Shown: positions 8,973 through 17,904, numbered from the stretch's first letter. The stretch: 64,000 nucleotides of DNA from Microbispora catharanthi (GCF_006334915.2 NZ_VDMA02000028.1:1-64000); one strand, 5' to 3'. The notes: generated from the letters alone by a model not told the origin. Made by a program: numbers and translations.

Positions 8973-9788
8973 ATGGACCGAGAGCTCACCTTGATGGCCG
9001 TGCACGCGCACCCCGACGACGAGGTGATCGGCACCGGCGGGATCCTGGCGAAATACACGGCCGAAGGGATCCGTACGGTCCTGGTGACGTGCACCAACGG
9101 CGAGCAGGGGGACGGCCCCGGCGGGGTGAAGCCGGGCGAGCCCGGCCACGACGACGCCGCGGTCGCCGAGCGGCGGCTGGCCGAGTTGCGCGAGTCGGTC
9201 GCCCACCTCGGCATCGATCACGTGGAACTGCTGGGCTACCGCGACTCCGGCATGGACGGCTGGGACGGCAACGGCCACGCCGACGCGTTCGCGAACGTCC
9301 CGGTCGAGACGGCCGCCGCCAGGCTCGCCGAGCTGATGGAGCGCTACCGCCCGCAGGTGATCGTCACCTACGACGAGAACGGCAACTACGGGCACCCCGA
9401 CCACATCCAGGCCCACCGCATCGCGGTCGCGGCGGCCGAGAAGACCGGCATTCCGGACAAGTTCTACTACACCGCCGTGCCGCGTGAGGGCATCCGGCAG
9501 ATGTTCGAGTTCATGCGGGCGAACGGCATGGCGCCGGACGACTTCGAGCTCCCCGACGACTTCGGCACGCCCGACGAGCTCATCAGCAGCGTCGTGGACG
9601 TCTCGCCGTACGTGGAGAACAAGCTGAAGGCCCTGCAGGCCCACGCGAGCCAGGGCGAGAACATCCCCTTCCTGAGGATGCCGCCGGAGGCCCAGCACCA
9701 GGCCTTCTCGCGCGAGTACTTCATCCGGACGACGTCCCGGGTCGCCACTCCCGACCAGGAAGACGACCTGTTCGCCGGCCTGCGCTGA
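8973..9788 (+). CDS. PIG-L/LmbE-type N-acyl amidase, mycothiol S-conjugate amidase-like
   Basis: A protein of 271 residues. The zinc-binding motifs are visible: HPDDE at residues 13-17 inside LMAVHAHPDDE, and GHPDHIQAHR near 140-149. The N-terminus is closest in style to Mca, which hydrolyses mycothiol S-conjugates to mercapturic acids, rather than MshB. It could also be a deacetylase of another N-acetylglucosaminyl conjugate. The ATG at 8973 lines up with Mca starts; an in-frame GTG at 8943 with a purine-rich leader is an alternative. A perfect hairpin terminator follows the stop. Confidence 0.75.
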   Translation: MDRELTLMAVHAHPDDEVIGTGGILAKYTAEGIRTVLVTCTNGEQGDGPGGVKPGEPGHDDAAVAERRLAELRESVAHLGIDHVELLGYRDSGMDGWDGNGHADAFANVPVETAAARLAELMERYRPQVIVTYDENGNYGHPDHIQAHRIAVAAAEKTGIPDKFYYTAVPREGIRQMFEFMRANGMAPDDFELPDDFGTPDELISSVVDVSPYVENKLKALQAHASQGENIPFLRMPPEAQHQAFSREYFIRTTSRVATPDQEDDLFAGLR

Positions 9789-9817
9789 CGCCCGCCTCGG
9801 GCGGCAACCGGTGAAAC

Positions 9818-9851
9818 GCCGCGCCCCGGCCGTCAGGTGCCGGGGCGCGGC
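9818..9851. terminator. Perfect 13-bp hairpin after the amidase gene
   Basis: GCCGCGCCCCGGC at 9818-9830 pairs fully with GCCGGGGCGCGGC at 9839-9851 around an 8-base loop. It sits between the convergent amidase and hydrolase genes and can serve both strands. Confidence 0.75.
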
Positions 9852-9930
9852 CTGACGTTGGCCTCGCCGATGGACGCGCGGAGCTTGGTCAGCAGGCGGG
9901 CAAGCGCACGCGGACGGCCGCCGGCCCACG

Positions 9931-10878
9931 TCACAGGTTCGTCGGGTGCACCGGATTCGCCGGAGCCGGCAGCGTGCGCGCGAGCCAGCCGGTGACGAGT
10001 TCCTTGACCCGCGCGTCGATCGGCTCGCGCGCCTCACGCCGGTAGGCGCGCAGCGACGGAGGCCCGGGCTGCCTGCGCAGGATGTGGCTGAGATCGGGGA
10101 TCACGTGGGTCTCGATCGGTCCCGGCACCAGCTCCGCCATGCGGGCCAGATCCTCCGGGTTCACCTGGAGATCCTTGTCTCCCGTGACGGCCAGCACCGG
10201 CGCGTTGATCCGGGCGAGATCGGCCGCGGGATCGTAGTCGAGGAACTCGCGGGTCCATCGGGCGTTCACCCGGACCCCGCCGATGCGGGCGACGTCGGTC
10301 GTCGTGCGGCGGATGCGCTCGTGGTTCTTCGTCACCTTGGCGACCAGGTCGGTGCGGGTGAGGCGCAGCACGGCGCGGACGAACGCCGGCAGGGTCGGCG
10401 CGAGACGCGCGGCCTGCCAGCGCAGCGTCTCCGCCCCGCTCCCGGCGGTGCCGGCCAGCAGCACGACCGCCGCCACCGCGGGGTCGTGGGCGGCGAGGTT
10501 CGCCGCGATCAGCGCGCCCTCGCTGTGCCCGGTCAACGCCACGCGGCCGGGGTGGATCTCCGGACGTTCGCGCAGCGCGGCCAGCGCGGCTCCGGCGTCG
10601 TCCATGTTGTCGCGGAACCCGGCCGCCAGGAAGCCACCGGTGCTGGCCCCCACTCCCCGCTTGTCGTATCGGAGGGACGCGATCCCGGCGGCCGCGAACG
10701 CCTCGGCCAGCTGACGGGTCACCCCGAGGGGGAGGCGCCGATGGTCGGAGTCACGGTCGACCGGTCCCGAGCCGGGGACCAGCAGCACCGCGGGGAAGGG
10801 CCCGTCGCCGTCGGGCAGGGTCAGCGTGCCGGCGAGCCGCTCACCGCCCGAGGCGAAGGCGAGGTCGATGTCGCGCAT
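9931..10878 (-). CDS. Alpha/beta hydrolase (dienelactone hydrolase/peptidase-like)
   Basis: A protein of 315 residues: an N-terminal beta-rich lid (FASGGERLAGTLTLP), the oxyanion strand AVLLVPGSGPVDRD, RYDKRGVGAST, nucleophile elbow LTGHSEGALIA and a C-terminal DLSHILRR supplying the His. This layout is common in actinobacterial hydrolases often annotated S9-like or dienelactone hydrolases. The ATG at 10878 is preceded by GGAGGG with a four-base spacer. It lies 13 bp after the small protein at 10892 and is probably co-transcribed with it, under the divergent ArsR-like regulator. Confidence 0.8.
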   Translation of the reverse strand: MRDIDLAFASGGERLAGTLTLPDGDGPFPAVLLVPGSGPVDRDSDHRRLPLGVTRQLAEAFAAAGIASLRYDKRGVGASTGGFLAAGFRDNMDDAGAALAALRERPEIHPGRVALTGHSEGALIAANLAAHDPAVAAVVLLAGTAGSGAETLRWQAARLAPTLPAFVRAVLRLTRTDLVAKVTKNHERIRRTTTDVARIGGVRVNARWTREFLDYDPAADLARINAPVLAVTGDKDLQVNPEDLARMAELVPGPIETHVIPDLSHILRRQPGPPSLRAYRREAREPIDARVKELVTGWLARTLPAPANPVHPTNL

Positions 10879-10891
10879 CGTGCCCTCCGTC

Positions 10892-11233
10892 TCAGGCGCC
10901 GGAGAGGGTGGCGACCACGGCGCGCGGGTCGTCCACGCCCAGCAGGAGGGAGGAGTAGCCGTGCCCGTCGAGGTGGATCCGCACTGCCGGCTGGCCGTGG
11001 CGCACGTCGACGAACTCCCTGCCCGACCGGCTGTGCCACGTGCCGAGCTTGCGCCGCCCGGGCACGCCGAGGCCGGTGCGCACGCCCCGGGCCGCGCCGA
11101 GCGCGTCGTCCACGATCTCGGCCGACCGGACCGCCGAGCGCGGGACGCGCAGGTCGGCACGCAGGGCGGCGGCCTTCTCCGCGGCGGTGAGGTGGACTTC
11201 GACGGCGTCGGCGGTGACGGTCACGGTGCTCAT
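10892..11233 (-). CDS. Conserved hypothetical, 113 residues
   Basis: A beta-strand-rich small protein (VTVTADAVEVHLTAAEKAAA; RVPRSAVRSAEIVDDALG) with no export signal and no membrane helix. The pattern of alternating strands and the VPRSAVRSAEIVDD segment resembles small PH-like actinobacterial proteins of unknown role. It is the first gene of a two-gene unit with the hydrolase and is divergent from the HTH regulator, which suggests a small regulated locus. Confidence 0.65.
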   Translation of the reverse strand: MSTVTVTADAVEVHLTAAEKAAALRADLRVPRSAVRSAEIVDDALGAARGVRTGLGVPGRRKLGTWHSRSGREFVDVRHGQPAVRIHLDGHGYSSLLLGVDDPRAVVATLSGA

Positions 11234-11272
11234 GGCATCCCTCGCAGGTTGTCGCTTCGGTGAGGCCGATTG

Positions 11273-11306
11273 TTCTCGATTGTGAGAATGATGTCAAATG
11301 TGAGAA
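11273..11306. promoter_or_regulatory. Probable operator between the HTH regulator and the divergent hydrolase unit
   Basis: TGTGAGAA occurs twice, at 11281-11288 and 11299-11306, 18 bp apart. The first copy is also part of an inverted pair, TTCTC-N4-GTGAGAA at 11273-11288. The site lies just 5' of the ATG at 11317 and in the divergent promoter region, where an ArsR/HTH-type autoregulator would bind. Binding is inferred. Confidence 0.5.
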
Positions 11307-11316
11307 CGTAGGGCCT

Positions 11317-11838
11317 ATGACGACGGCCGATTTGCTGCTGCACCCGATCCGGCTGCGCATCGTCCAGGCGCTCCTGGGCGAGCGGATGCTGACGACGGCC
11401 GACCTTCGCGCGGAGCTCCCCGACGTACCGCCCGCGACCCTCTACAGGCAGGTCGCGGCGCTGGTCGAAGGCGAGGTTCTCGAGATCGCGGCGGAGCGCA
11501 AGGTGCGGGGCACCTTCGAACGGACCTACCGGCTGCGTACGGCCAACGCGCACGTCAGCGCCGAGGAGGCCGCCGGGCTGAGCGCGGAGGAGCACCGTCA
11601 GGCGTTCATGACGTTCATCGCGTCGCTGCTGGCCGACTTCGACCGCTACCTCACCCGCGACGACATCGACCTCGGGCGCGACGGCGTGGGATTCCGGCAG
11701 GCGGCCATGTATCTCAGCGACGAGGAGTTCCAGGACTTCCTGCGGGACCTGCGAGAAGTGCTCGGCCCGAGGCTCGCCAACCAGCCCGCGCCGGGCCGCA
11801 CCCGGCGCCTCCTGTCCACCATCGTCATGCCGACCTGA
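11317..11838 (+). CDS. HTH transcriptional regulator, ArsR/PadR-like
   Basis: A protein of 173 residues with an N-terminal winged helix. LLLHPIRLRIVQALLGER, TTADLRAELPDVPPATLYRQ and VAALVEGEVLEIAAERK form the helices and wing. The C-terminal about 90 residues are helical and may bind a ligand or dimerise. It is divergent from the 10892/9931 unit with repeated TGTGAGAA sequences between, so it probably controls that unit and itself. I chose the ATG at 11317, which lies directly before the conserved domain, over farther upstream in-frame starts. Confidence 0.75.
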   Translation: MTTADLLLHPIRLRIVQALLGERMLTTADLRAELPDVPPATLYRQVAALVEGEVLEIAAERKVRGTFERTYRLRTANAHVSAEEAAGLSAEEHRQAFMTFIASLLADFDRYLTRDDIDLGRDGVGFRQAAMYLSDEEFQDFLRDLREVLGPRLANQPAPGRTRRLLSTIVMPT

Positions 11839-12017
11839 GACACCCGCCGCAAGCGCCCGTCGAGCGCTCCGCACGACACTGCGCAAGATCGCGGCAAGAC
11901 CCTCTCTCCGGCGTCGTCGGCGCAAGGACAAGCCTGACGAACAAGGAGTGGCATACATGCGCAAGCTCACGCGAACGGGCGCGGCCCGACGTGATCCGAG
12001 AAACAGGACCCGGCGCT

Positions 12018-12971
12018 CTAGGTTCCGGCCTGGAGGAGGCGCCGTCCGAGGGCTTCGGCGGCCTCCCGCAGTTCGCGTGACCCGACGATGCGGAAGGGCG
12101 CCCGGATCGCCGTGAGCTGCCGGACGTACCAGTCCGGTTCGTCCGTGCTGCCCACCAGGCGCGTGGTGGTCGCGTCGATCGCCTCGCGGCGGCCCAGGCT
12201 GCGCGGGATCCACTCGGCCACGGCCTCGGCGGGCGCGTCGACGACGACCTCCACCTCGTGCCGCCACCCTGCCGACAGATGGTCCTCCAGCATCTCCGCC
12301 GGATCGAGATCGGCCGGAGGGACGGCCCGCACATCCAGCACCTCGACGCCCGCCACCTTGTCCACCCGCAGCACCCGGCGGGCGTTCTTCGTGTGCGACC
12401 AGCACAGCAGGTACCAGCGACCGCGGCGTACGACGACGGCCCACGGGTCGACCTCCATGACCCGCTCGTCCCCGGGGCGGATGCGATATCCGAGCCGCAG
12501 CCGGCGGTGCCCGGCGCAGGCCTGGACGAGGACGGCGGTGGTCTCGGGGCTGGGAGTCCTGGCCCCGGGCTCGGGGTGTCTCGTGCTCAGGCTCCGCACC
12601 GCCGCGGCCGGCCCGGCGACCGCCTCGGGAAGCACCCGCAAGATCTTGCCGAGCGCGCCGCCCACGGGATCGGCCGGGTCCGCCGAGTCGTGGTGGCCGT
12701 CCAGCACGGCCATCACCAGCCCGAGCGCCTCGGCCTGCGTGAACATCAGGGGAGGCAGCCGGAGCCCCCGGCCGATGCGGTAACCCCCGTAGGGGCCGCG
12801 AACGGACTCGACCGGTATGCCGGCCTCGCGCAGGATGCCGACGTAACGCCGGGCGGCCCGCTCGGAGACGCCGAGCCGGCCGGCCAGCCGTTCCGCCGTG
12901 ATGCCGGGGCTGCTCTGGATCAGTTCGAGGAGCAGGAGCGCCCGCGCGGTCGGGCTCTCGTCGTGTGTCAT
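12018..12971 (-). CDS. WYL-domain transcriptional regulator (YafY/DeoR-like)
   Basis: A protein of 317 residues: an N-terminal HTH_11 (LLLLELIQSSPGITAERLAG, then RLGVSERAARRYVGILREAG), a linker with PYGGYRIGRGLRLPPLMFT, and a WYL domain (VDPWAVVVRRGRWYLLCWSH) followed by a WCX C-terminal extension. WYL proteins sense nucleotides or small ligands and control neighbouring genes. It is divergent from the DinB-like gene at 13031, with a perfect 8-bp inverted repeat between them. The start may be the ATG at 12971 or the GTG at 12986; neither has a strong ribosome site. Confidence 0.8.
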   Translation of the reverse strand: MTHDESPTARALLLLELIQSSPGITAERLAGRLGVSERAARRYVGILREAGIPVESVRGPYGGYRIGRGLRLPPLMFTQAEALGLVMAVLDGHHDSADPADPVGGALGKILRVLPEAVAGPAAAVRSLSTRHPEPGARTPSPETTAVLVQACAGHRRLRLGYRIRPGDERVMEVDPWAVVVRRGRWYLLCWSHTKNARRVLRVDKVAGVEVLDVRAVPPADLDPAEMLEDHLSAGWRHEVEVVVDAPAEAVAEWIPRSLGRREAIDATTTRLVGSTDEPDWYVRQLTAIRAPFRIVGSRELREAAEALGRRLLQAGT

Positions 12972-12985
12972 TCGGCAAGCCGTCA

Positions 12986-13012
12986 CATTCCGGAAGTGGA
13001 TCGTCCGGAATG
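12986..13012. promoter_or_regulatory. Inverted repeat operator between the WYL regulator and DinB-like gene
   Basis: CATTCCGG at 12986-12993 and CCGGAATG at 13005-13012 form a perfect 8-bp inverted repeat with an 11-bp spacer, in the 59-bp gap between the two divergent genes. It is the likely binding site of the WYL regulator. Confidence 0.5.
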
Positions 13013-13030
13013 CACCGTAGCCTGTCCCCC

Positions 13031-13576
13031 ATGACCGAAAACGTCCTTTATGAGCCGCCGGTCGCGGGCGACGAGATCGACACCTTGCTGGGCTCGCTGG
13101 ACCGCCAGCGCCGGATTTTCGCGTGGAAGTGCGGCGGGCTCGACGCGGCCGGCCTGCGGGCGACCACCGCCGCGTCGTCCATGACCCTGGGAGGGCTGTT
13201 CAAGCACCTGGCCCTGGTCGAGGACGACATGTTCTCCCAGAAGCTGTTCGGGCGACCGCCGGCGCCGCCGTGGGACACGGTGGACTTCGACGCCGACCCC
13301 GACTGGGAGTGGCGCACGGCCGCCGACGACACTCCCGAGCAGTTGACGACCTTGTGGCAGGACGCGGTGGCCCGCTCCCGGGCCGGCGTACGGCAGGCGC
13401 TGGCCGAGGGCGGCCTCGAACGGCTCGCGGTGTACACCGGCTCCCGCGGCGAGTCGCCCAGCCTCCGCCGCCTGCTGATCGACATGATCGAGGAGTACGC
13501 CCGCCACGTCGGGCACGCCGACCTCATCCGCGAGTCCGTTGACGGCCTGGCCGGAGAGGACCAGCCGGCGGAATGA
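13031..13576 (+). CDS. DinB-like/DUF664 protein
   Basis: A protein of 181 residues with the four-helix DinB/DUF664 pattern: an N-terminal LLGSLDRQRRIFAWKCGGLD, LGGLFKHLALVEDDMF with the first His ligand, and EEYARHVGHADLIRE with the HxxxH-like ligand pair near the C-terminus. The family includes mycothiol-dependent transferases and maleylpyruvate isomerases. Its stop overlaps the start of the GNAT gene (ATGA), indicating coupled translation. It is probably controlled by the divergent WYL protein. Confidence 0.75.
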   Translation: MTENVLYEPPVAGDEIDTLLGSLDRQRRIFAWKCGGLDAAGLRATTAASSMTLGGLFKHLALVEDDMFSQKLFGRPPAPPWDTVDFDADPDWEWRTAADDTPEQLTTLWQDAVARSRAGVRQALAEGGLERLAVYTGSRGESPSLRRLLIDMIEEYARHVGHADLIRESVDGLAGEDQPAE

Positions 13577-14187
13577 GGCAGGACGTCACCGAGCCGATTC
13601 CCGCCGATCGGCTTGTCATCGTTCCCGCCGACCGGGCGTCGTGGGACGACCTGCAGGCGATCTTCGGCACGACCGACTGCCATTGCCAGCGCTACAAGAT
13701 CTTCACGTACCGGTGGGGCTCGGTCTCCGATGCCGAGCGTGCCGCGCGCCTGCGCGAGCAGACCGGCTGCGAAGCCCCCGGAGCCCGGTCGACCAGCGGT
13801 CTCGTGGCCTATCTGGACGGTGAGCCGGTCGCGTGGTGCGCGGTCGAGCCCCGGACGGCCTACCCCCAGCTGACCCGCACCCGCGTCCCCTGGAAGGGGC
13901 GGCAGGAGGACGAGACCGACGACAGCGTCTGGGCCGTGACCTGCTTCGTCACCCGCAAGGGCTTCCGCCGGCGTGGGGTGACGTACGTGCTCGCACATGC
14001 CACGATCGACTTCGCGCGAGAACGGGGAGCCCGGGCCCTGGAGGCATACCCGATGATCACCAGACCGGGCGTCGAGATCACCTGGGGCGAGCTCCACGTC
14101 GGCAGCCGTGACGTCTTCCTCGACGCGGGGTTCACCGAGGTGAGCAGGCCGACCCTCAGGCGAGCCGTCGTACGGATCGACTTCTGA
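13573..14187 (+). CDS. GNAT-family N-acetyltransferase
   Basis: A protein of 204 residues. The acetyl-CoA loop motif appears in CFVTRKGFRRRGVTYVLAHA (the R/Q-x-x-G-x-G/A region), followed by a typical C-terminal strand with FLDAGFTEVSR. GNATs acetylate small amines or proteins; no substrate can be inferred. It overlaps the DinB-like gene by four bases and forms a two-gene operon. Confidence 0.75.
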   Translation: MRQDVTEPIPADRLVIVPADRASWDDLQAIFGTTDCHCQRYKIFTYRWGSVSDAERAARLREQTGCEAPGARSTSGLVAYLDGEPVAWCAVEPRTAYPQLTRTRVPWKGRQEDETDDSVWAVTCFVTRKGFRRRGVTYVLAHATIDFARERGARALEAYPMITRPGVEITWGELHVGSRDVFLDAGFTEVSRPTLRRAVVRIDF

Positions 14188-14211
14188 CCCTCCCGCCGGG
14201 GTTCGGCGCGG

Positions 14212-14946
14212 TCAGTCCGAGATCGCGATGCGGAGGCGGCGGAAGCCGCGGCCCTTGCTCTCGATCTTGGCGACCTTGATCCTGCCGATCTGCTTGGTCG
14301 AGGCGACGTGCGTGCCCCCGTCGGCCTGGGTGTCCAGGCCCACGATGTCGACGATCCGCACCTCGGGGATGCCCTCCGGCACGAGGTTCGTCGCGGTGCG
14401 GATGATGTCGGGGATCGCGAAGGCCTCCGCACGAGGCAGCACCCGTACGTCGATCCTGCGGTCGGCGGCGATCTCGGCGTTGCACGCGTCCTCGATCGCC
14501 TCCTTGAAGCCGGGTGGCACCTCGGGGAGGTTGAAGTCCATCCGCGCGGTCATCGGCTCCATGTTCCCGCCGGTGACCAGGGCCCCGTAGTCGCGGAACA
14601 CGACGCCGCACAGCACGTGCAGGCCCGAGTGGGTGCGCATGAGCGCGGAGCGCCGCTCGTCGGCGACCGCCGCCCGCACGACCGTGCCGGCGGGCGGGAT
14701 CGGGTCGTCCGCCGCCGGGACGAGATAGAGGTCGTCTCCCTTGCGCACGCCCTCGATGCGGGTCTCGACGCCCTGCCACAGCAGCACGCCGTGGTCCGGC
14801 GGCTGGCCTCCGCCGCCCGGATAGAAGGCCGATCGGTCCAGGACGATCCCGTCCGGCGTGGCCTCCAGCACGACGGCCTCGAAAGACCGCAGGCCCTGGT
14901 CGGTCAGCTCCAGCCGCCTCGTCCGCCCGTGAAGATCGAACGTCAC
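14212..14946 (-). CDS. Alanyl-tRNA editing protein (AlaX type)
   Basis: A protein of about 244 residues, homologous to the editing domain of alanyl-tRNA synthetase. The zinc-ligand motif HxxxH is in RTHSGLHVLCG, followed by the strand-helix pattern of the AlaX core and a downstream GGTHVASTKQIG. It hydrolyses Ser- or Gly-tRNA(Ala) in trans. The N-terminal FYPGGGGQPPDHG motif is typical. Several GTG starts are possible; 14946 places conserved sequence at the N-terminus and is preceded by a TAGACT that would give a leaderless transcript. Confidence 0.8.
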   Translation of the reverse strand: MTFDLHGRTRRLELTDQGLRSFEAVVLEATPDGIVLDRSAFYPGGGGQPPDHGVLLWQGVETRIEGVRKGDDLYLVPAADDPIPPAGTVVRAAVADERRSALMRTHSGLHVLCGVVFRDYGALVTGGNMEPMTARMDFNLPEVPPGFKEAIEDACNAEIAADRRIDVRVLPRAEAFAIPDIIRTATNLVPEGIPEVRIVDIVGLDTQADGGTHVASTKQIGRIKVAKIESKGRGFRRLRIAISD

Positions 14947-15029
14947 CTCACCGAGTCTAGTCACGACCGCCGGGCCGAGGCCCAGCCCGGGCGCGGGCCG
15001 TACGGTCCGCGCCCGGGTGGTGTCATCGG

Positions 15030-16583
15030 TCAGGACCGGAATCGCCAGCCGGGCAGGCCGGGGACGGGTCCGGACGGCACGGGCCACGGGGCCCGGCGCA
15101 GCGTGGCCTCGGCGGGCGGCACCGCCGGGCAGCGGGTGCCCCGGGCTGGAAGCGCGCGCGAGACCAGGTAGCGGTCGAACGCTCCCGTCGTGCAGTCCCC
15201 GCGACCGTACATGCGGTGTCCCCAGCCCTCGTAGGTGAGCAGCACGCCGGCGCGGCCGATCTGCCTGGCGGTGCTCGCCGCCCAGACGTAGGGGGTGGCC
15301 GGATCGTGGACCGCGTTGCCCAGCAACACCTGCGCGTTCGGGGCGACCCGGAGCTGATGCTGCGGGTCGGGAATCGGCGTGGGCTGACCGAGGCAGGCGG
15401 CGACCATCGCGATCGCCAGCGGGCTGATCCGCATGTCCGGCGCGATCCTCGCCGCCCGGTTCACGTGAGCGGCGTACTCACGGAAGTCGCGCACGGGCAG
15501 GAAGTAGTCCTCGCAGAACACCTGCGCCGGATTCTCGACGACCTCGTCCTCCTGCCGGCGCGGCTCGGCCGACGGCGCGGGGGGCTCGACGCCGGTGTCC
15601 AGCGCGACGAGCACATCCGCGAGTTGCGACCAGGCCGGCCCGTAGAAGGCGCCGAAGACCAGGGAAAGCAGGGAGGTCCGGTTCAGGGAGACCGACGGGT
15701 CCCCGGGGAACGGCAGTTCGCCCCGGTCGGCGCGGTCGATCAGGCCGGCCCACAGTGCCCGCACGTCCTTCCCGTGCAGCGCGCAGGTCTCGGTGCGGTC
15801 GCACCAGGAGACGAACTCGTCGAACGAGTCCTGCACCGTCGCGGTCTCGGTGTCGAGGAACGCCTGAGTGCCCAGGCTGTGGTCCATGTTGCTGTCGAGC
15901 GCCAGGGCCCGTACGCGGCCGGGGAAGCGCTCCGCGTAGAGCTGCCCGATCAGCGTGCCGTACGAGACCCCGTAGTAGGTCAGCTTCTCGTCGCCGAGGG
16001 CGGCGCGGATGGCGTCGAGGTCGCGCACCACGCTGAGCGTGTCGACGTGGTCGAACAACGGCCCGGTGCGCGCCCGGCAGTCCTCGCGCAACCGCTGGTT
16101 GTAGGCGACGAGGGCGGTGAAGTCGGCCTGGCTTCGCAGCGCGAGCGGGTCGGGCGCCTGGTAGGCGAGGGCGGCCGAGCAGACGACGGGGTGACTGCGC
16201 GCGACGCCGCGCGGGTCGAAGCCGACGAGGTCGAAACGGCGGGTGATTTCCGCGCTGAAAGCAAGCCTTTGTTCGAGGACGGCGTCCACGCCCGACCCGC
16301 CGGGACCGCCCGGATTGATGACGAGCGAACCCACCCTCGCTGACGGGTCGGTCGCCTTGCGCCGGACGAGCGCGAGGTCGATGGTCGCGCCGCGGGGCCG
16401 GGCCCAGTCGATCGGCACGGCCAGCGTGCCGCAGTCGGCGGTGGGGTCGTCGGCGCAGGGCGTCCAGGTGACGGATGCGGCGGGCCCGCCTCCGCCCTGC
16501 TCGGCGGTGCCCGCGGCGACCGGCGAGAGGGGAAGCAGGGCGGCGATGAGGGATGAGACGACGACGGCTAATCGCGCTCGCAC
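15030..16583 (-). CDS. Secreted tripeptidyl aminopeptidase (alpha/beta hydrolase, S33)
   Basis: A protein of 517 residues with a signal peptide (VRARLAVVVSSLIAALLPLS...). It has the tripeptidyl-aminopeptidase layout: TWTPCADDPTADCGTLAVP, the oxyanion loop VINPGGPGGSG, the nucleophile elbow YYGVSYGTLIG, and a C-terminal lid-and-hydrolase part (TAP-C) with EGWGHRMYG carrying the catalytic His. It removes N-terminal tripeptides outside the cell. I chose the GTG at 16583, preceded by GGAGG and four bases, over the ATG at 16610. Codon 5 is TTA (16569-16571), so bldA may control translation during development. Confidence 0.85.
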   Translation of the reverse strand: MRARLAVVVSSLIAALLPLSPVAAGTAEQGGGGPAASVTWTPCADDPTADCGTLAVPIDWARPRGATIDLALVRRKATDPSARVGSLVINPGGPGGSGVDAVLEQRLAFSAEITRRFDLVGFDPRGVARSHPVVCSAALAYQAPDPLALRSQADFTALVAYNQRLREDCRARTGPLFDHVDTLSVVRDLDAIRAALGDEKLTYYGVSYGTLIGQLYAERFPGRVRALALDSNMDHSLGTQAFLDTETATVQDSFDEFVSWCDRTETCALHGKDVRALWAGLIDRADRGELPFPGDPSVSLNRTSLLSLVFGAFYGPAWSQLADVLVALDTGVEPPAPSAEPRRQEDEVVENPAQVFCEDYFLPVRDFREYAAHVNRAARIAPDMRISPLAIAMVAACLGQPTPIPDPQHQLRVAPNAQVLLGNAVHDPATPYVWAASTARQIGRAGVLLTYEGWGHRMYGRGDCTTGAFDRYLVSRALPARGTRCPAVPPAEATLRRAPWPVPSGPVPGLPGWRFRS

Positions 16584-16799
16584 ACGGCCTCCATTGTCGA
16601 GCGACAACATGGAGCACCAATTGTGGGCAATTCATGTCAATACGGGAATCCGACTGAAGACGGAGAAGCGCCTCATCCGTTGGGCGTATTCATGTCTGAT
16701 TCGCCCGTTGTGTTGCGGCCGGAATTCCCGGTCAGGTGACAGGACGGAAACCCGCGCGTCCCACCGGTTGCCGCGAGCGCGGCGACGTCGGGCTCGGCC

Positions 16800-16832
16800 T
16801 CCACCGGGCATCTACTGCGCTTCTAGTCACCG
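16800..16832. promoter_or_regulatory. Candidate SARP box upstream of the methyltransferase at 16879
   Basis: Three 11-bp-phased repeats start at 16800 (TCCACCGGGCA), 16811 (TCTACTGCGCT) and 16822 (TCTAGTCACCG). They match the TCNA-N7 pattern seen at other promoters of the cluster and end 46 bp before the start codon. Confidence 0.5.
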
Positions 16833-16878
16833 TTGCCAGCGTCGCACCTGTCCGCCTGGTTCGACACGAAGGAGCGCT

Positions 16879-17904
16879 ATGTCGGGAACCGATCGCGGGG
16901 TCAGCCGGGAACGGCTGCTGGCGATGATGACGGCGTTCAAATCCACCTACCTGCTGCGTGCCGCCATTGAGCTGCGGATTTTCGACGCGCTCGCCGACGG
17001 TCCCGCCGATCCTGACGATGTCGCGGCCATCTTGCGCACCAATCCCCGAGCCACTCGGATTCTGCTGCGCGCTCTGGCCGCCGCCGGATTGCTCGACATG
17101 GACGGCGAGCAGTTCCAGCTCGTCAGCGGCGCGCGAGAGCTGCTGGTGACCTCCAGCCCGCAGTACGGCGGCGGGGTGGTGCGGGTGGCGGCCAGCGACT
17201 GGGAATGGGACGCGATGAAAAACCTCGCGGACGTCGTACGGCATGGCGGCACCCTGCTCGACGTCAACGCCGAGACGCCGGGGTTCCCCTACTGGGTGGA
17301 CTTCGCCACACACTTGACCTTCGCCACGAAACCCGGCGCCGAGTTCGTCGCCGACCTGCTCGTGCCCTGGGCCGAGGACCGGCCGTCGCTGGACGTGCTC
17401 GACGTCGGGTGCGGACACGGGCTCTTCGGTTTCTCCGTGGCCGCCCGGGACACCCGCGCCACGGTGACGTGCCTGGACTGGCCCGAGGTGCTGGACGTCG
17501 CCAGGACGTACGCCGAACGGCTTCACGTCGGCGACCGGGTGAGTTACCTTCCGGGAGACGCGTTCGAGGTCCCGCTGGACGGGCGGTATGACGCGATCAT
17601 CCTGGGCAACTTCCTTTTCCAGTTCCCGCCCAGCCGCGGCATCGACCTGCTGCGCCGCCTGGCGTCCGCGCTCAAGCCGGGGGGCCAGGTGCTCATCGTC
17701 GGGTTCACCACCGGCGACCGGCCGCCCGCCCAGGACTACCACGCGCACATGCTGAGTCTGCTGATGCTGGCGTGGACCAGCCAGGGCGAGCTCCACTCGC
17801 CGCTGATGTACCAGAAGATGCTCGCCTCCGCCGGGCTGGTCGACCTCGACACGCACGAGAAGCCCGGCCTGCCGCTCCGCGTGGTCAGCGGCCGGCGCGC
17901 CTGA
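16879..17904 (+). CDS. SAM-dependent methyltransferase (acetylserotonin O-MT-like)
   Basis: A protein of 341 residues, probably the first gene of the polyketide cluster. It has an N-terminal dimerisation/winged-helix domain (about 1-95: LLRAAIELRIFDALADGPAD), then a Rossmann SAM domain with motif I LDVLDVGCGHGLFGF near 172-187. The catalytic His-Asp of TcmO/DnrK-type O-methyltransferases is not seen at the usual place (the equivalent reads NFLFQFPPSRG), so it may be a C-methyltransferase or act with another base. The ATG at 16879 follows AAGGAGCG. It is likely co-transcribed with the FAD monooxygenase that follows. Confidence 0.8.
   Translation: MSGTDRGVSRERLLAMMTAFKSTYLLRAAIELRIFDALADGPADPDDVAAILRTNPRATRILLRALAAAGLLDMDGEQFQLVSGARELLVTSSPQYGGGVVRVAASDWEWDAMKNLADVVRHGGTLLDVNAETPGFPYWVDFATHLTFATKPGAEFVADLLVPWAEDRPSLDVLDVGCGHGLFGFSVAARDTRATVTCLDWPEVLDVARTYAERLHVGDRVSYLPGDAFEVPLDGRYDAIILGNFLFQFPPSRGIDLLRRLASALKPGGQVLIVGFTTGDRPPAQDYHAHMLSLLMLAWTSQGELHSPLMYQKMLASAGLVDLDTHEKPGLPLRVVSGRRA

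Noticed and set aside
11958-12020. ATG after AAGGAG at 11944 encoding MRKLTRTGAAR
   Set aside because: Looks like the start of a lost gene; the frame then becomes antisense to the WYL gene. Too short to support as a gene.
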